This document shows, one piece after another, positions 1 through 9,720 of a stretch of DNA of 47,059 nucleotides (within the stretch, counting starts at the first letter, position 1; every line of letters begins with the position of its first letter). The stretch spans positions 1 to 47,059 of the forward strand of contig CAZDET010000041.1 of NCBI GenBank assembly GCA_964504335.1, in the 5' to 3' direction. Below the pieces are notes generated by a model. The model made no database searches. It had not been told where the DNA came from and saw only the letters and a list, made by a program, of their open reading frames with translations. This DNA is from CAZDET01 sp964504335 (GTDB lineage Bacteria; Bacteroidota; Bacteroidia; Chitinophagales; Saprospiraceae). The translations under genes were made by a program, and so were the position numbers.

Positions 1-281
1 CTATGTCCCGCCGGGTGGACTTACTGTCTCCAGCATTTGATGCGTGCGCCCTATTCAATTATAGCAAATGCAACGTTGCGCAGAGGAATTTAATACTTTC
101 ATCGGCACATTAGCACATTAGCACATCGGCACATTAGAAAATTGATCATTTTGGCAGTTTCCCAAAAATCCCGACCTTTAAAATCCGTCGTTGGAAGTCC
201 AATCATCCCTGCGCTCAAGGTTGCTTTCATTGGAGCTCAGCGGCGGTAGCAACAAACACCAATCGACCGTTCGAAGCGCCA
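1..281. other. Leader region before the SprB-repeat gene
   Basis: No complete gene is visible here. One plus-strand frame is open from the window edge to a TGA at 38-40 (it reads YVPPGGLTVSSI) and could be the last codons of a gene cut by the edge, but twelve residues cannot establish that. The stretch holds an 8-bp tandem repeat at 105-144 (listed separately) and then about 137 bases of leader before the ATG at 282. I found no convincing TAnnTTTG element upstream of the ATG, so the promoter position is open. Confidence 0.4.
105..144. repeat. 8-bp tandem repeat, unit gcacatta, five units
   Basis: Consecutive octamers read gcacatta, gcacatta, gcacatcg, gcacatta, gaaaattg. The first four differ at two positions in total and the fifth is degenerate. 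In the register cacattag the unit resembles the aacatcag octamers at 46103-46142, giving a shared pattern [A/C]ACAT[T/C]AG. In both arrays the decayed unit contains aaaat. The repeat lies about 140 bp upstream of the start codon of the SprB-repeat gene. It could be a slippage-prone promoter-region repeat or a genome-wide intergenic repeat; the sequence does not decide. Confidence 0.75.
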
Positions 282-3200
282 ATGAAGCAGTATGCCCATC
301 TCGTCATCTTGCTGTTTGCACCCGTTGCGCTGCTGGCACAGTCCGACCTGACGGTATCCAATCCATCGGCGTGCGGGCTGCAGTTGGCTATTCCCGATAA
401 CGGCTGCCCCGATAATGGTGTCTTTCGCGATCCCGCCGAGGTCCGTATCCAGGTCACCGAGGCTCCGGGCATTTCCCTGGGCGCAGATGTCTACCTCAAG
501 GAAGTGCGCCTGGTAATCGCGCACACCTGGATGAGTGACCTCGAAGTGCTCCTGCAGTCTCCGAGCGGCAATTCCGTTCGGTTGTTTGAAGATATTGGTG
601 GAGGCGATGATCACTTCGGCAATCCGGCCGACACTTCCTGCACCAGTTACGGGCGGTTGGTGCTAGCTGCCTGTACACCCGTTGCGGAGGGCGCTGCCCC
701 CTTTACCGATCAGCCGTACCGGGCTTTTGACGATTTTTATGATCTCAATGACGGGAGTTCGCCCCTTGGCGAATGGACGCTATCGCTCTGCGATGACCTG
801 CCCAACGACGCCGGTACCCTCGAATTTGTGGAGTTGGTTTTTGAGCCCGTCAGCTGCCTGCCCGTGCAAGATCTGTTTGTACAGCGGATCGATTCGACGA
901 CGGTGGTATTCGACTACCTCCCCGGCGGTAATTGTGGACCGGCCATTCTGGAAATCGGCACTCCGGGATTTACCCCAGGAGCCGGGCCGGTCGCCGGGCA
1001 GGGACAGATCTTTCAGGTGGGCTGCCCTCCCTTCGAGGTTGATGGATTGCCTGCCGATACCGAACTGGAGGCCTATATAAGACCATTTTGCTCCGAAACG
1101 AACAGCTATGGTCCGAACAGTTGTGGGCTCACCTTTCGGACGGGCTGCCAACCGCCACCCACGACTTTCCTAACGACCTTCGATGATCAGGCCATTTGTT
1201 CGCCCAATTGCGATGCACCTTGTGCGCCGGAAGGATTTTGGCAGAACGTGGCGGGCGATTCCCTGGATTGGGTGGTGTTCAATGGCCCTACCCCCACGCT
1301 GGTCGGTACCGGCCCTACCGCGGATGTATCCGGGACCGGGAATTACCTGTATCTGGAGGCCAACGGCTTCAACTGCCCGCTGTCGGGCGGGGCACGGCTA
1401 CAATCCGGCTGCTTTCGCTTCAACAAGGCGGGCTCCGATACCTGCCACGTATCTTTCAATTACCATCTATTTGGTATTGGCATCGGCGAGCTGAGCCTCG
1501 AAGCCTCGGCTGATGGGGGAGGTAGCTGGACGCCGGTCTGGTCTCTGGCAGGCAACCAGGGAGACCTCTGGCAAAAGGCCTACGTTAGCCTGAACGCATT
1601 CACGGAGGGAGATACCCTTCAGCTCCGGTTCACAGCCACTAAGCGCAACAGCCCGTACGGGGATATTGCGATCGATGAAATTCGCCTGCACGGTAGCCAG
1701 CCACTCGACGGTTCCAGCCGCCTCTACGTGGATGCCGACGGCGACGGCTTCGGTCGGAGCGATCAGTTTATCCTTACTTGTGCAGCTACCACTCCGAGCG
1801 GTTTTAGTCCCATCAGTGGTGATTGCAATGATAATAACAGTCAGATATTTCCCGGCGCCCCGGAAATCCCCTGTAATGGCATCGATGAAAACTGCAACGG
1901 AGATCAAGTGCAGGACGATGCTGATCTTTCATCCCCCACCACGACTTCCGATACGCTTTGCGGTGGAGGTGCCGCCGAGGTTTGCGCGGAGACCCTTGAT
2001 AATTTTCTCATCTTCTGGTACGATACTCCGGATTCGGAAACGCCGATTGGATTCGGCCCCTGTTTCAATCCCACATTACCCGAAAATACAACTGGCCAGC
2101 CGATTACCTATCAATACTACGCCGAATGGACGGACGGTATTTGCCGTTCCGCCGTTCGTACGGAAGCACAAGTAACTGTCAATCCCCAACCCGCCGGCCT
2201 GGTTGGGGCAATCGCCCCGATTTGTCCGGGCCAAGTAATCGATCTGCGGACGATCAATCTGCAGGATGCCAATTTCACGGGAGCCGAATTGCGCTTTCAC
2301 GAAAACTTGCCGGCCACTCCGGCGAATGAACTGGCCAGCTCGGTAATCCAACCGCTGAATTCCCGCACGTATGCCTACCAATGGACGACGCAGGAAGGAT
2401 GCACCGACGAAGGAAGCATTTCGATCGTGGTGCAGGATGGCCTGGCGCTTCAATTCCTCCCGGCCGATACCGTGGCGTTGTGCCGCGAAACCACGGAAAC
2501 CATTGAGGTATCGGTCGGCCCGGAAACGCCCAGTCCGGAGTACCGTTGGAGTACGGGGGATACGACCGCTCAAATCCAAGTGACGGGCGGCATTACAGAT
2601 GGCTCCGACGAATATACGGTGACCGTCACCGACGCCAATGGCTGTTCGGCCATTGATACGCTGGTGGCGCTGACCACCAATGGCCTCGATCCGATACGGG
2701 TTCAATCCAGAGCGGTGACCACCTGTGGTGGCCTGGACGGTGGATTGACTATTACCCCCCAGAATGGGCTTGCTCCCTACCATTACAGCTGGCGGGGAAC
2801 GAATGGGCAGGAAGGCGAGGAGTCGGATATTCCGGGACCGCTACAGCTCGACGGGCTCGGGCAATCCGCATTCAGCCTAACGATTACGGACAATTCCAGC
2901 AGTGCCTGCTCCATCGTGCTGGGCAACCTGCGCGTTCAGGGGCCGGGCTTTCAAATTGACGGAAGCGACGTAACCCCTCCTTCCTGTCCGGGGGAAAGCG
3001 ATGGCCGGATTTGCGTAAATGTCAGCGGAAGCCCGGCGGTCACCTACCGCTGGTCGACTGGCGATACCACTGCCTGCGTAGATAGTCTGGTCGCCGGCAG
3101 CTACACCCTAACCGTTAGCAACGGAACGTGCACCGCCGTCGAATCCTTTACCATCGAAGATCCGCCCGTTTTGAGTGGGCAAGCTACGGTTCAGCTTCCT

Positions 3201-6200
3201 TCCTGCTTCGATGCACTCGACGGCCGCATCGACTACCAACCGTTAGGCGGAACTCCCGGCTACGGTATTCGTTGGGGCAATGGAGCCATTGGGGCGCCCC
3301 TACTCGGTTTGGCAGAAGGTACCTACCAGGTAACCGTCACCGACGCCAACGGGTGTACCTATGAGGAGACGGTGCCGGTCGTTTTCGAAGATACGTTTCA
3401 GGTTGCTACGGCATTATTTGAACACATCTCCTGTACGGGATTATCGGATGGCCGGATCGGCGTTGTCGGGGCAAATGGCAGGCAACCTTATACCTACGCC
3501 TGGAGCAACGGAGCTACCACCCCGCAAATCGGCAATTTGTCCGCCGGAACCTACCGGATAACGGTAACGGACGGCGACGGCTGCGTGCGACGCGACACCT
3601 TCCAGATACTGAATCCAAGCCCCTTGCAACAGACGATTCCGGAGCGGATTAACCCCATTTGCAAGGGGGACAATACCGGCCAGATTACAGTGGCTGCAGG
3701 AGGTGGTACTCCTCCTTATGTATACCGCTTCGCGGAAAGCGTACAAACCAATGCTACTGCAACCGGATTGGGTATCGGTAGCTATGCAGTACAGGTTACG
3801 GATGCCCGAGGCTGCACCTCCGGTACCGATACGGTATTGCTGAATGCCGATTCGCCCATCGATCTCACCGCTACACTGACCAATCCGGATTGTGAAGGCC
3901 AGACGAGCGGGAGCATTCAGGTTCAGGTCGATGGCCCAGGGGCTTATGCTTTTGAGTGGGGAGATGGATCGCAAAGTACTGAGCGCGTCAACCTGCCGGT
4001 GGGCCGCTATGACCTGCGCGTTTCGGATCAGTCGGGCTGCTTTCTGGATACGACCTTTGTGCTGGAGGCACCTCAGCGTTTCAATATCAGCACCCAAGCA
4101 GCCGATCCTTCTTGTGCGGGAGTGCTGGATGGCCTCCTGCGTAATACGATTGTGGCAGCCGGCAACGGCCCGTTTAGTTTTCGATGGTCAGACGGAAGTA
4201 CCCAAAAAGATCGATTTGGGTTGGGATCGGGTGATTATTCCTTTACCGTCGTGGATGCGGATGGATGTCAATTCTTCTCCGATACCCTCTCGATTCAGGC
4301 ACCGAAGCCGCTTGCGCTAGCCGTCCCGGCCAGCGGCGGCTTGCTTTGTGCGGGCGATTCTACCGGCTTTTTCGAAGTGGCTATTAGCGGCGGCACCGGC
4401 CCGTACGCCTACAACTGGCTTGGAACCGGAGTTACCGCCCCGAATATCTACGGATTGCTACCCGGAGAGCACCGCTTGCAGGTAAGTGATCAGCGGGGGT
4501 GCATTATCGATACGACCCTACAGTTGACCGCGCCTCCTCCCATTCGGGCCGACGTCCTCGTTTTTCAATCAGATGTTTGTTCCGGAGCCGTCGGCGACAC
4601 TTTAGAAGCGCGATTCTCGGGAGGAAATGCCCCGCTATCCATTCAATGGTCCAATGGGGCCCAAACCAATCAATTGATCAATCCCTTACCGGATAATTAC
4701 CAATTGATCGTCACGGATACGGAAGGCTGTACCGCGACCTCTAAAGCGGTCAAAGTGCGGGAATCGGTGAAGCCCTTCACTCTGAGGGCTTTCGAAGTAG
4801 AACCTATCAGTTGCTTCGGTTCCCAGGATGCCGCGTTAGAGGCCAGCATTGAAGGGGGCTCCGGAAATTACTTGTACCACTTTACACCCACCTATCTGGA
4901 ACGGACCGCCTCCACTTCGCTGCGCTTAAGCGATTTGGCGTACAATACCCAATACAGCGTGACGGTCACCGATTTGGGAACCGGATGTACCGTCAGCAGT
5001 GAGGTGGTACAACTTCCCCCTCCGACCCCGCTCACGGTCATGATTTCCGAGCAGGAACCGAGCGGCTGCAGCGACACCGGAACCGGCAGTATCACTGCCG
5101 GGGCATCCGGAAGCACAGCTCCCTATCAATATGAATGGACGAACCAAGCCGGGGAAATCATCTCCACGGACACCACTCTAAGCATGGTGCTTCCCGGGCT
5201 GTACGACCTGCGGGTAGTCGATGCCAAGGGGTGCTCCGTTGAGTTGGTCGATCTTCCCATAACCGCTTCGACTCGTGGCATGACACTAAAGGACAGCCTC
5301 GCGCAGGTCACCGATGTAACCTGTCGGAATGCCGCCACGGGGGCTATTGAGGTCGGTATTGAGGGGGGCAACCCTCCTTACCGCTACCGATGGTCGAACG
5401 GGGATACCAGTGCCATTGCCACTGATTTACCGGCCGGGCTGTACGCGCTAACGGTTACGGATAGTGACTCCTGCGAATTGATCCTCGATGACCTCCGCGT
5501 GCGGCAACCACCGACTGCGCTGCAAGTGAGTTCCGTTAGTCAGAACCTGAGTTGCCACGATTCGAATAATGGGCGCATTCGCCTATCGGCTAATGGAGGC
5601 GGTATCCCGTATGATTATTTCTGGCGGCAAGACGGAAGGTTGCTGCTCAACGAAAACGACTCTCTGATTAGTGGTCTGTCTCCAGGGCAATACATTGGAG
5701 AGGTACGCGATACGAATAGCTGTGTTTGGCGCGATACCTTCGATATTGTGGCGCCCCCTCCACTTACCGCCGAAATTGAAAATGCACCCTTCGGCAGTGA
5801 TAGCCTGATTGCCGTTCCCATGGGAGGGAGCCCACCCTACCGGTACTTTTGGTCTACCGGCAGTATCGAAAAAGGCATCCAGGGGCCGAATAAACCGGCC
5901 AATTATTCCGTAACCGTAACCGACCGCAACAATTGCCAGACCTCCGTCACCTTCCTGCTCACCCCGACCGAAGCGGTTGATTTGTCGTTGCTGGAGGTGC
6001 GGGTATATCCCAACCCTGGCAAGGAGGTGGTGTACTTAGAATGGTCGGAGTGGCCGGAACCAAACCTGCAAGTTCGCCTGTTCGACGTCTACGGCCGGGA
6101 GGTAGGCCGCTGGCTTCCGGCCGGCCGCTCCGAGAACCGCTTGCCGATTCCGGTCGGGCACTTGCCACAAGGGATGTACTGGGTCGAATTGCGCGGCGCA

Positions 6201-6242
6201 CGTCGATTGTACTACACCGGCCGGGTGCTGATAGTCCCCTGA
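282..6242 (+). CDS. Giant secreted SprB-repeat protein with P-domain and T9SS sorting domain
   Basis: This 1986-residue surface or secreted protein starts at the ATG at 282, which gives a clean signal peptide (MKQYAHLVILLFAPVALLAQ). A P/Homo B (proprotein-convertase P-domain-like) module follows at about residues 22-195. Next come a fibronectin-like stretch and a cysteine-containing jelly-roll-like region to about 470. A MopE-like putative metal-binding motif (DADGDGFG ... GDCNDNN ... NGIDENCNG) lies at about 480-545, followed by Ig-like segments to about 800. About 14 SprB-type repeats at about 805-1895 each show a Cys, a DG/TG turn, then a PYxYxWSNG-like core. The last 80 residues are a type A T9SS tail (VYPNPGKE ... 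LFDVYGREV ... LPQGMYWVEL). SprB is the gliding adhesin of Flavobacterium, but the repeats alone do not prove motility. An adhesive cell-surface role after T9SS export is an inference. No protease catalytic domain accompanies the P-domain. Confidence 0.9.
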   Translation: MKQYAHLVILLFAPVALLAQSDLTVSNPSACGLQLAIPDNGCPDNGVFRDPAEVRIQVTEAPGISLGADVYLKEVRLVIAHTWMSDLEVLLQSPSGNSVRLFEDIGGGDDHFGNPADTSCTSYGRLVLAACTPVAEGAAPFTDQPYRAFDDFYDLNDGSSPLGEWTLSLCDDLPNDAGTLEFVELVFEPVSCLPVQDLFVQRIDSTTVVFDYLPGGNCGPAILEIGTPGFTPGAGPVAGQGQIFQVGCPPFEVDGLPADTELEAYIRPFCSETNSYGPNSCGLTFRTGCQPPPTTFLTTFDDQAICSPNCDAPCAPEGFWQNVAGDSLDWVVFNGPTPTLVGTGPTADVSGTGNYLYLEANGFNCPLSGGARLQSGCFRFNKAGSDTCHVSFNYHLFGIGIGELSLEASADGGGSWTPVWSLAGNQGDLWQKAYVSLNAFTEGDTLQLRFTATKRNSPYGDIAIDEIRLHGSQPLDGSSRLYVDADGDGFGRSDQFILTCAATTPSGFSPISGDCNDNNSQIFPGAPEIPCNGIDENCNGDQVQDDADLSSPTTTSDTLCGGGAAEVCAETLDNFLIFWYDTPDSETPIGFGPCFNPTLPENTTGQPITYQYYAEWTDGICRSAVRTEAQVTVNPQPAGLVGAIAPICPGQVIDLRTINLQDANFTGAELRFHENLPATPANELASSVIQPLNSRTYAYQWTTQEGCTDEGSISIVVQDGLALQFLPADTVALCRETTETIEVSVGPETPSPEYRWSTGDTTAQIQVTGGITDGSDEYTVTVTDANGCSAIDTLVALTTNGLDPIRVQSRAVTTCGGLDGGLTITPQNGLAPYHYSWRGTNGQEGEESDIPGPLQLDGLGQSAFSLTITDNSSSACSIVLGNLRVQGPGFQIDGSDVTPPSCPGESDGRICVNVSGSPAVTYRWSTGDTTACVDSLVAGSYTLTVSNGTCTAVESFTIEDPPVLSGQATVQLPSCFDALDGRIDYQPLGGTPGYGIRWGNGAIGAPLLGLAEGTYQVTVTDANGCTYEETVPVVFEDTFQVATALFEHISCTGLSDGRIGVVGANGRQPYTYAWSNGATTPQIGNLSAGTYRITVTDGDGCVRRDTFQILNPSPLQQTIPERINPICKGDNTGQITVAAGGGTPPYVYRFAESVQTNATATGLGIGSYAVQVTDARGCTSGTDTVLLNADSPIDLTATLTNPDCEGQTSGSIQVQVDGPGAYAFEWGDGSQSTERVNLPVGRYDLRVSDQSGCFLDTTFVLEAPQRFNISTQAADPSCAGVLDGLLRNTIVAAGNGPFSFRWSDGSTQKDRFGLGSGDYSFTVVDADGCQFFSDTLSIQAPKPLALAVPASGGLLCAGDSTGFFEVAISGGTGPYAYNWLGTGVTAPNIYGLLPGEHRLQVSDQRGCIIDTTLQLTAPPPIRADVLVFQSDVCSGAVGDTLEARFSGGNAPLSIQWSNGAQTNQLINPLPDNYQLIVTDTEGCTATSKAVKVRESVKPFTLRAFEVEPISCFGSQDAALEASIEGGSGNYLYHFTPTYLERTASTSLRLSDLAYNTQYSVTVTDLGTGCTVSSEVVQLPPPTPLTVMISEQEPSGCSDTGTGSITAGASGSTAPYQYEWTNQAGEIISTDTTLSMVLPGLYDLRVVDAKGCSVELVDLPITASTRGMTLKDSLAQVTDVTCRNAATGAIEVGIEGGNPPYRYRWSNGDTSAIATDLPAGLYALTVTDSDSCELILDDLRVRQPPTALQVSSVSQNLSCHDSNNGRIRLSANGGGIPYDYFWRQDGRLLLNENDSLISGLSPGQYIGEVRDTNSCVWRDTFDIVAPPPLTAEIENAPFGSDSLIAVPMGGSPPYRYFWSTGSIEKGIQGPNKPANYSVTVTDRNNCQTSVTFLLTPTEAVDLSLLEVRVYPNPGKEVVYLEWSEWPEPNLQVRLFDVYGREVGRWLPAGRSENRLPIPVGHLPQGMYWVELRGARRLYYTGRVLIVP

Positions 6243-6281
6243 AAAATTAGTTTCGACCTTCCTATTACGGGCGGCTTTTTC

Positions 6282-6289
6282 TACATTGG
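6282..6289 (+). promoter_or_regulatory. Possible -7 promoter element (TAcaTTgG)
   Basis: The eight bases match the Bacteroidota -7 consensus TAnnTTTG at all but one position. They lie 30 bp upstream of the ATG at 6319, which would place transcription start near 6296. An upstream TTTcG at about 6251 is at a plausible but non-ideal distance. The site overlaps the TTG codon at 6286, which argues that the coding region starts at 6319 rather than at that TTG. Confidence 0.3.
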
Positions 6290-6318
6290 CAAATCGTATA
6301 TGTCTACACCCACGGCCC

Positions 6319-9300
6319 ATGTCAGTACCCAAGTCGACGGCGGATTTCGTCATTTTCGCTATTAATGCAGCCATCCGGCTGGGGCGCAATTCCCAGCGCG
6401 CTTACGCGCGGAGTCTTCGTTCGCGAGCTATTCTCATGCCCCTTCCTCGGTTTGATGAGGAGCCTTCCCACGAAGTGGTGCGCCGCTACTTCGACAATTC
6501 CGACCCCGAAGAAGGCGGCCGGCAATATCTGGCAGCAATCGCAGAGTTGGAGGATCTACACCAGCGGCATTCCGACCTCACCACCGAACGGCCGCTCAGC
6601 GACGAGGAGCTAACTACCTACGTCGACTATTTCAAAAAACTACGCGCCAGCCAACGACAGGAGCAAATTGAGGCCACTGGTTCGAATGATCCTGATCGCA
6701 TCCACTCTACACTTTCTACTCAGGAATTGGTGGCCATGATGCACTTGCGGCAATTCACGGTGCGGCCGTCCGACCAAACGAGCCCCCTGCAAATGGTGGC
6801 CGGCACGCTCGTGGAAATCGGCATTGATTATTTTAATCAGATTCCCGGTGCCCTCAACCAGGACTCGGTGCTGGCCCGGGCGCTGCATCCTTTCCTGAAT
6901 GCCCTCGATCGCATTTCTTTTTCCGATCGCCAGCGCCTCCGCAGTCAGACAAATACCATCGTACCCTCGCTGTTTGCGGCCGCCATCGAATCCGTTAGCG
7001 CCATGGACCTCTCCCTGAGCGCCGATCCGAAGGTGCAGACCTTCATTGAAGCCGTGGGGGAAGGCGTCGTGTCGGACCTGTACAAAAAGATGGAATCCGT
7101 TCCGGTTGATCGGGAGCGCGACCTCCTCTCCTGGACGGAATTGGTGCTGCGCAGTATGGTGGCCAATGCCGGTCACTACGTTTTTGAGGCTCCGGATCGC
7201 TTATTTACCGACCTGGATGCAGGAAGCAGCCAGTTGATTCGCGAAACGGGCATTGTGTTGCTCGACTTCATTCTGGAAGATCCGGATCAACTCCAAATCA
7301 AGTCGGCCTTTCATACGGATGCCCTGAATAAAGTTATGCAGGCCGCCTTCCAAACGCTGGCCCAGCATCCGCAACTGATTACCGAAAAACAGGGCTTTCA
7401 CCAGATCATCACCGGAGTGAGCTCGGCTATGGCACAGTCCAATTTCCGCGATCCGGGGTACGTACCGGAGTTCATCCGGCTGATGTTGGAAAAGACTGCA
7501 GGCAACCTGCACCTGTTTCTGAAATCGGAACCGGGCGAAGGGGACTACGTACTAGTTACGGCCCTGCGAGAAGTGCTGCACTCCATGACAGCACAGGGGG
7601 AAGAGGTCTGGCGGCTTCGTTTTTCCAAAGATCAGTTGCTCGAGGTGGTCAACCTGACCTTCGACTCCGTGCTCCAAAATCCGCAGTGGCTGGAAAAGGC
7701 CGTTAGTGGCCAGCCCTTGCTGACGGAAGTATTACAGACGACCTTCCAGGCGCTACGAGCGCTGGAAGTGCCTCTGCAAACGGCTAATTGGACGGAAATT
7801 CTCCATCTGAATCTCAACGCCGTGGCGCAACATCAGACGTTGCTGGATCGCATTCCGTGGGGGGATGATGCCAGCGAAAAGGCACTGCTTCAGCGGGGTT
7901 TGGATATGTTGTTTCGCTACGTCGCAAAAGCGGAACACCTGGCCCCCGCAGAGCGGCTGCACCTCCTGCCCGAACTCGTCAACTACGGGCTTAACATCGT
8001 ACTGACCCGCCATCCGAATAGAAACGGCCTCGTCCTGCTGGAGCTGATCACCGATGAGCATCTACACATAGGACGTACCAATGGTCCCGGCCCCAGCCAG
8101 GTCGATCAATTGTTTGAAGCAGCGCTGGCTGTTCTGGCCTCCCGTGCCGACCTCGTAACGCAGCAAAACGGATTTCAGCAAACCATCAGCCAGGTAGCCC
8201 GTGGGCTACAGCGGGTGGAGTTGAGCGGCCCTGATCTGCTGCCCCAATTGGCTGCCCTGGTTTTTCACCACAGCGCTGAAAATGCCGCCTTGATTCTGCG
8301 AACAGATCAGTCTCAACCGAAGTATTTGCTGGCCCTGGCGCTCGAACAGGTGCTTACCACTTTCGCACCTGCACCCGACCGCATGCACTGGCGCCCCCGG
8401 TTCACGGGTGGAGAGCTGATCCAATTTGCCACGAATACCCTGCAAACCCTGACCCTCAACCCGCAATGGCTCCTTGGAACCTCGGAGGAGGAAAGCCTCT
8501 GGGCAAAAGTGGTGCGTGAAGTTACGAGCGGTCTGCAGCGATTACCGACTGAGCAACACCTCCAGCCGGATACCCTACAGTATGTGTTGTACCTCAGCCT
8601 GCGAGCGGCAAGCCAATCGCCGCAAGTACTTTCTCCGAACAACGATTCGCTCAACCAGACCTTCCTTTCCTATACGCTCGACTTCTTCGTCAAGCGCGTA
8701 TTTGATGAGCAAGGGAAACCGACCGTTGATACGCCGATTCAGTATCTTTCGGAGATGGCGGATTTTGTGCTCGATGAGATGATCATTAAGTATCCCGACA
8801 AGCGGGGAATCCATTTCATGCACGCGTTATACGATTCCGGACTCAATTGGGATCACGTGCTTCAACGAGGCGCTTTCTTCGATTTTCTGGGCACTGGCCT
8901 GACGGCCATGGAGCAGGCGGGGCTCATTGGCCCCGGAGATGAGCTCATCCCGAAAGTACTGCGCCATACGACCATCGTATTGCGGAATGCCGGGCTGGTA
9001 CCGGAGGATTGGCTGACTTCCATTTACCCGAGCGTTTTGAACGACAGCCTGGCTCTACACCGGCGGTTGAAACCGGAAGACGATTCGCTGCCGATCGTCG
9101 CCGGACTCGATCAGGCGTTGAAGGGCATGCATGCCTTTTTTCCCGAAGGAGACTGGCGTCGGCGGTTTCAGCCGGTAGAATTAATTGATTTAATGCAATA
9201 CTGTACCGAGCAGGTGCTGAATAATCCGGAGTGGGTCAAACAGAGCCGAATGCGCAGACTGATCGAAGGGGTGGCCAGCTCGTTGCACGCCATTGGTAAT

Positions 9301-9690
9301 CGGCGTACGATATCTTCGCGGGTGCTGAACGATTTGCTCGCCGATGCTTTTTTCGTATCCAATCGGAGGCTCCAGTTGATCGATGGCTCTCTGTCGAACA
9401 TCGGAAACGGAACCACCCCCTTGCAGGCAACGCTGCAAACCGTTCTGCAAATTCTCTTCCAAAACAACGCAGATAGCCCCGCCACTTTTTACCTTGGTCA
9501 GCCCGAGCAGCTTACGCCGATCCTTCGTACCGCACTGGAGCGAATAGCCGTCGGCCCGGTTCATATGGGTACAGTTAATCATATTTCCGAATCCCTGCGC
9601 CTTGGTATTGAACGCATCAACAATAATGAAGCTTTTGAAATCGAAGAATTACTGACGGCCATCCGCCAAACCGAGACCGGTATCGGGTAG
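6319..9690 (+). CDS. Large helical protein with three ~260-residue internal repeats, unknown function
   Basis: I do not recognise this family. With the ATG at 6319 it has 1123 residues; an upstream in-frame TTG at 6286 is possible but overlaps a promoter-like element. There is no signal peptide or membrane segment, so a cytoplasmic location is inferred. The sequence is almost wholly amphipathic helix. From about residue 330 it is built of three related copies, with diagnostic motifs WRLRFSKDQLLEVVN, WRPRFTGGELIQFAT and WRRRFQPVELIDLMQ, each followed 15-20 residues later by NPQW or NPEW, at spacings of about 260 and 254 residues. Copies 1 and 2 also share blocks such as LITEKQGFHQIITGVS and LVTQQNGFQQTISQVA. 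The N-terminal 330 residues are probably a divergent partial copy. The gene heads a co-directional set with a lipoprotein and a TIM-barrel protein (gaps 30 and 2 bp), so the three probably share a transcript. A HEAT/ARM-like solenoid scaffold is a guess. Confidence 0.8.
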   Translation: MSVPKSTADFVIFAINAAIRLGRNSQRAYARSLRSRAILMPLPRFDEEPSHEVVRRYFDNSDPEEGGRQYLAAIAELEDLHQRHSDLTTERPLSDEELTTYVDYFKKLRASQRQEQIEATGSNDPDRIHSTLSTQELVAMMHLRQFTVRPSDQTSPLQMVAGTLVEIGIDYFNQIPGALNQDSVLARALHPFLNALDRISFSDRQRLRSQTNTIVPSLFAAAIESVSAMDLSLSADPKVQTFIEAVGEGVVSDLYKKMESVPVDRERDLLSWTELVLRSMVANAGHYVFEAPDRLFTDLDAGSSQLIRETGIVLLDFILEDPDQLQIKSAFHTDALNKVMQAAFQTLAQHPQLITEKQGFHQIITGVSSAMAQSNFRDPGYVPEFIRLMLEKTAGNLHLFLKSEPGEGDYVLVTALREVLHSMTAQGEEVWRLRFSKDQLLEVVNLTFDSVLQNPQWLEKAVSGQPLLTEVLQTTFQALRALEVPLQTANWTEILHLNLNAVAQHQTLLDRIPWGDDASEKALLQRGLDMLFRYVAKAEHLAPAERLHLLPELVNYGLNIVLTRHPNRNGLVLLELITDEHLHIGRTNGPGPSQVDQLFEAALAVLASRADLVTQQNGFQQTISQVARGLQRVELSGPDLLPQLAALVFHHSAENAALILRTDQSQPKYLLALALEQVLTTFAPAPDRMHWRPRFTGGELIQFATNTLQTLTLNPQWLLGTSEEESLWAKVVREVTSGLQRLPTEQHLQPDTLQYVLYLSLRAASQSPQVLSPNNDSLNQTFLSYTLDFFVKRVFDEQGKPTVDTPIQYLSEMADFVLDEMIIKYPDKRGIHFMHALYDSGLNWDHVLQRGAFFDFLGTGLTAMEQAGLIGPGDELIPKVLRHTTIVLRNAGLVPEDWLTSIYPSVLNDSLALHRRLKPEDDSLPIVAGLDQALKGMHAFFPEGDWRRRFQPVELIDLMQYCTEQVLNNPEWVKQSRMRRLIEGVASSLHAIGNRRTISSRVLNDLLADAFFVSNRRLQLIDGSLSNIGNGTTPLQATLQTVLQILFQNNADSPATFYLGQPEQLTPILRTALERIAVGPVHMGTVNHISESLRLGIERINNNEAFEIEELLTAIRQTETGIG

Positions 9691-9720
9691 ATGGCCCACG
9701 ATCAGATTTAATACGCGCAC

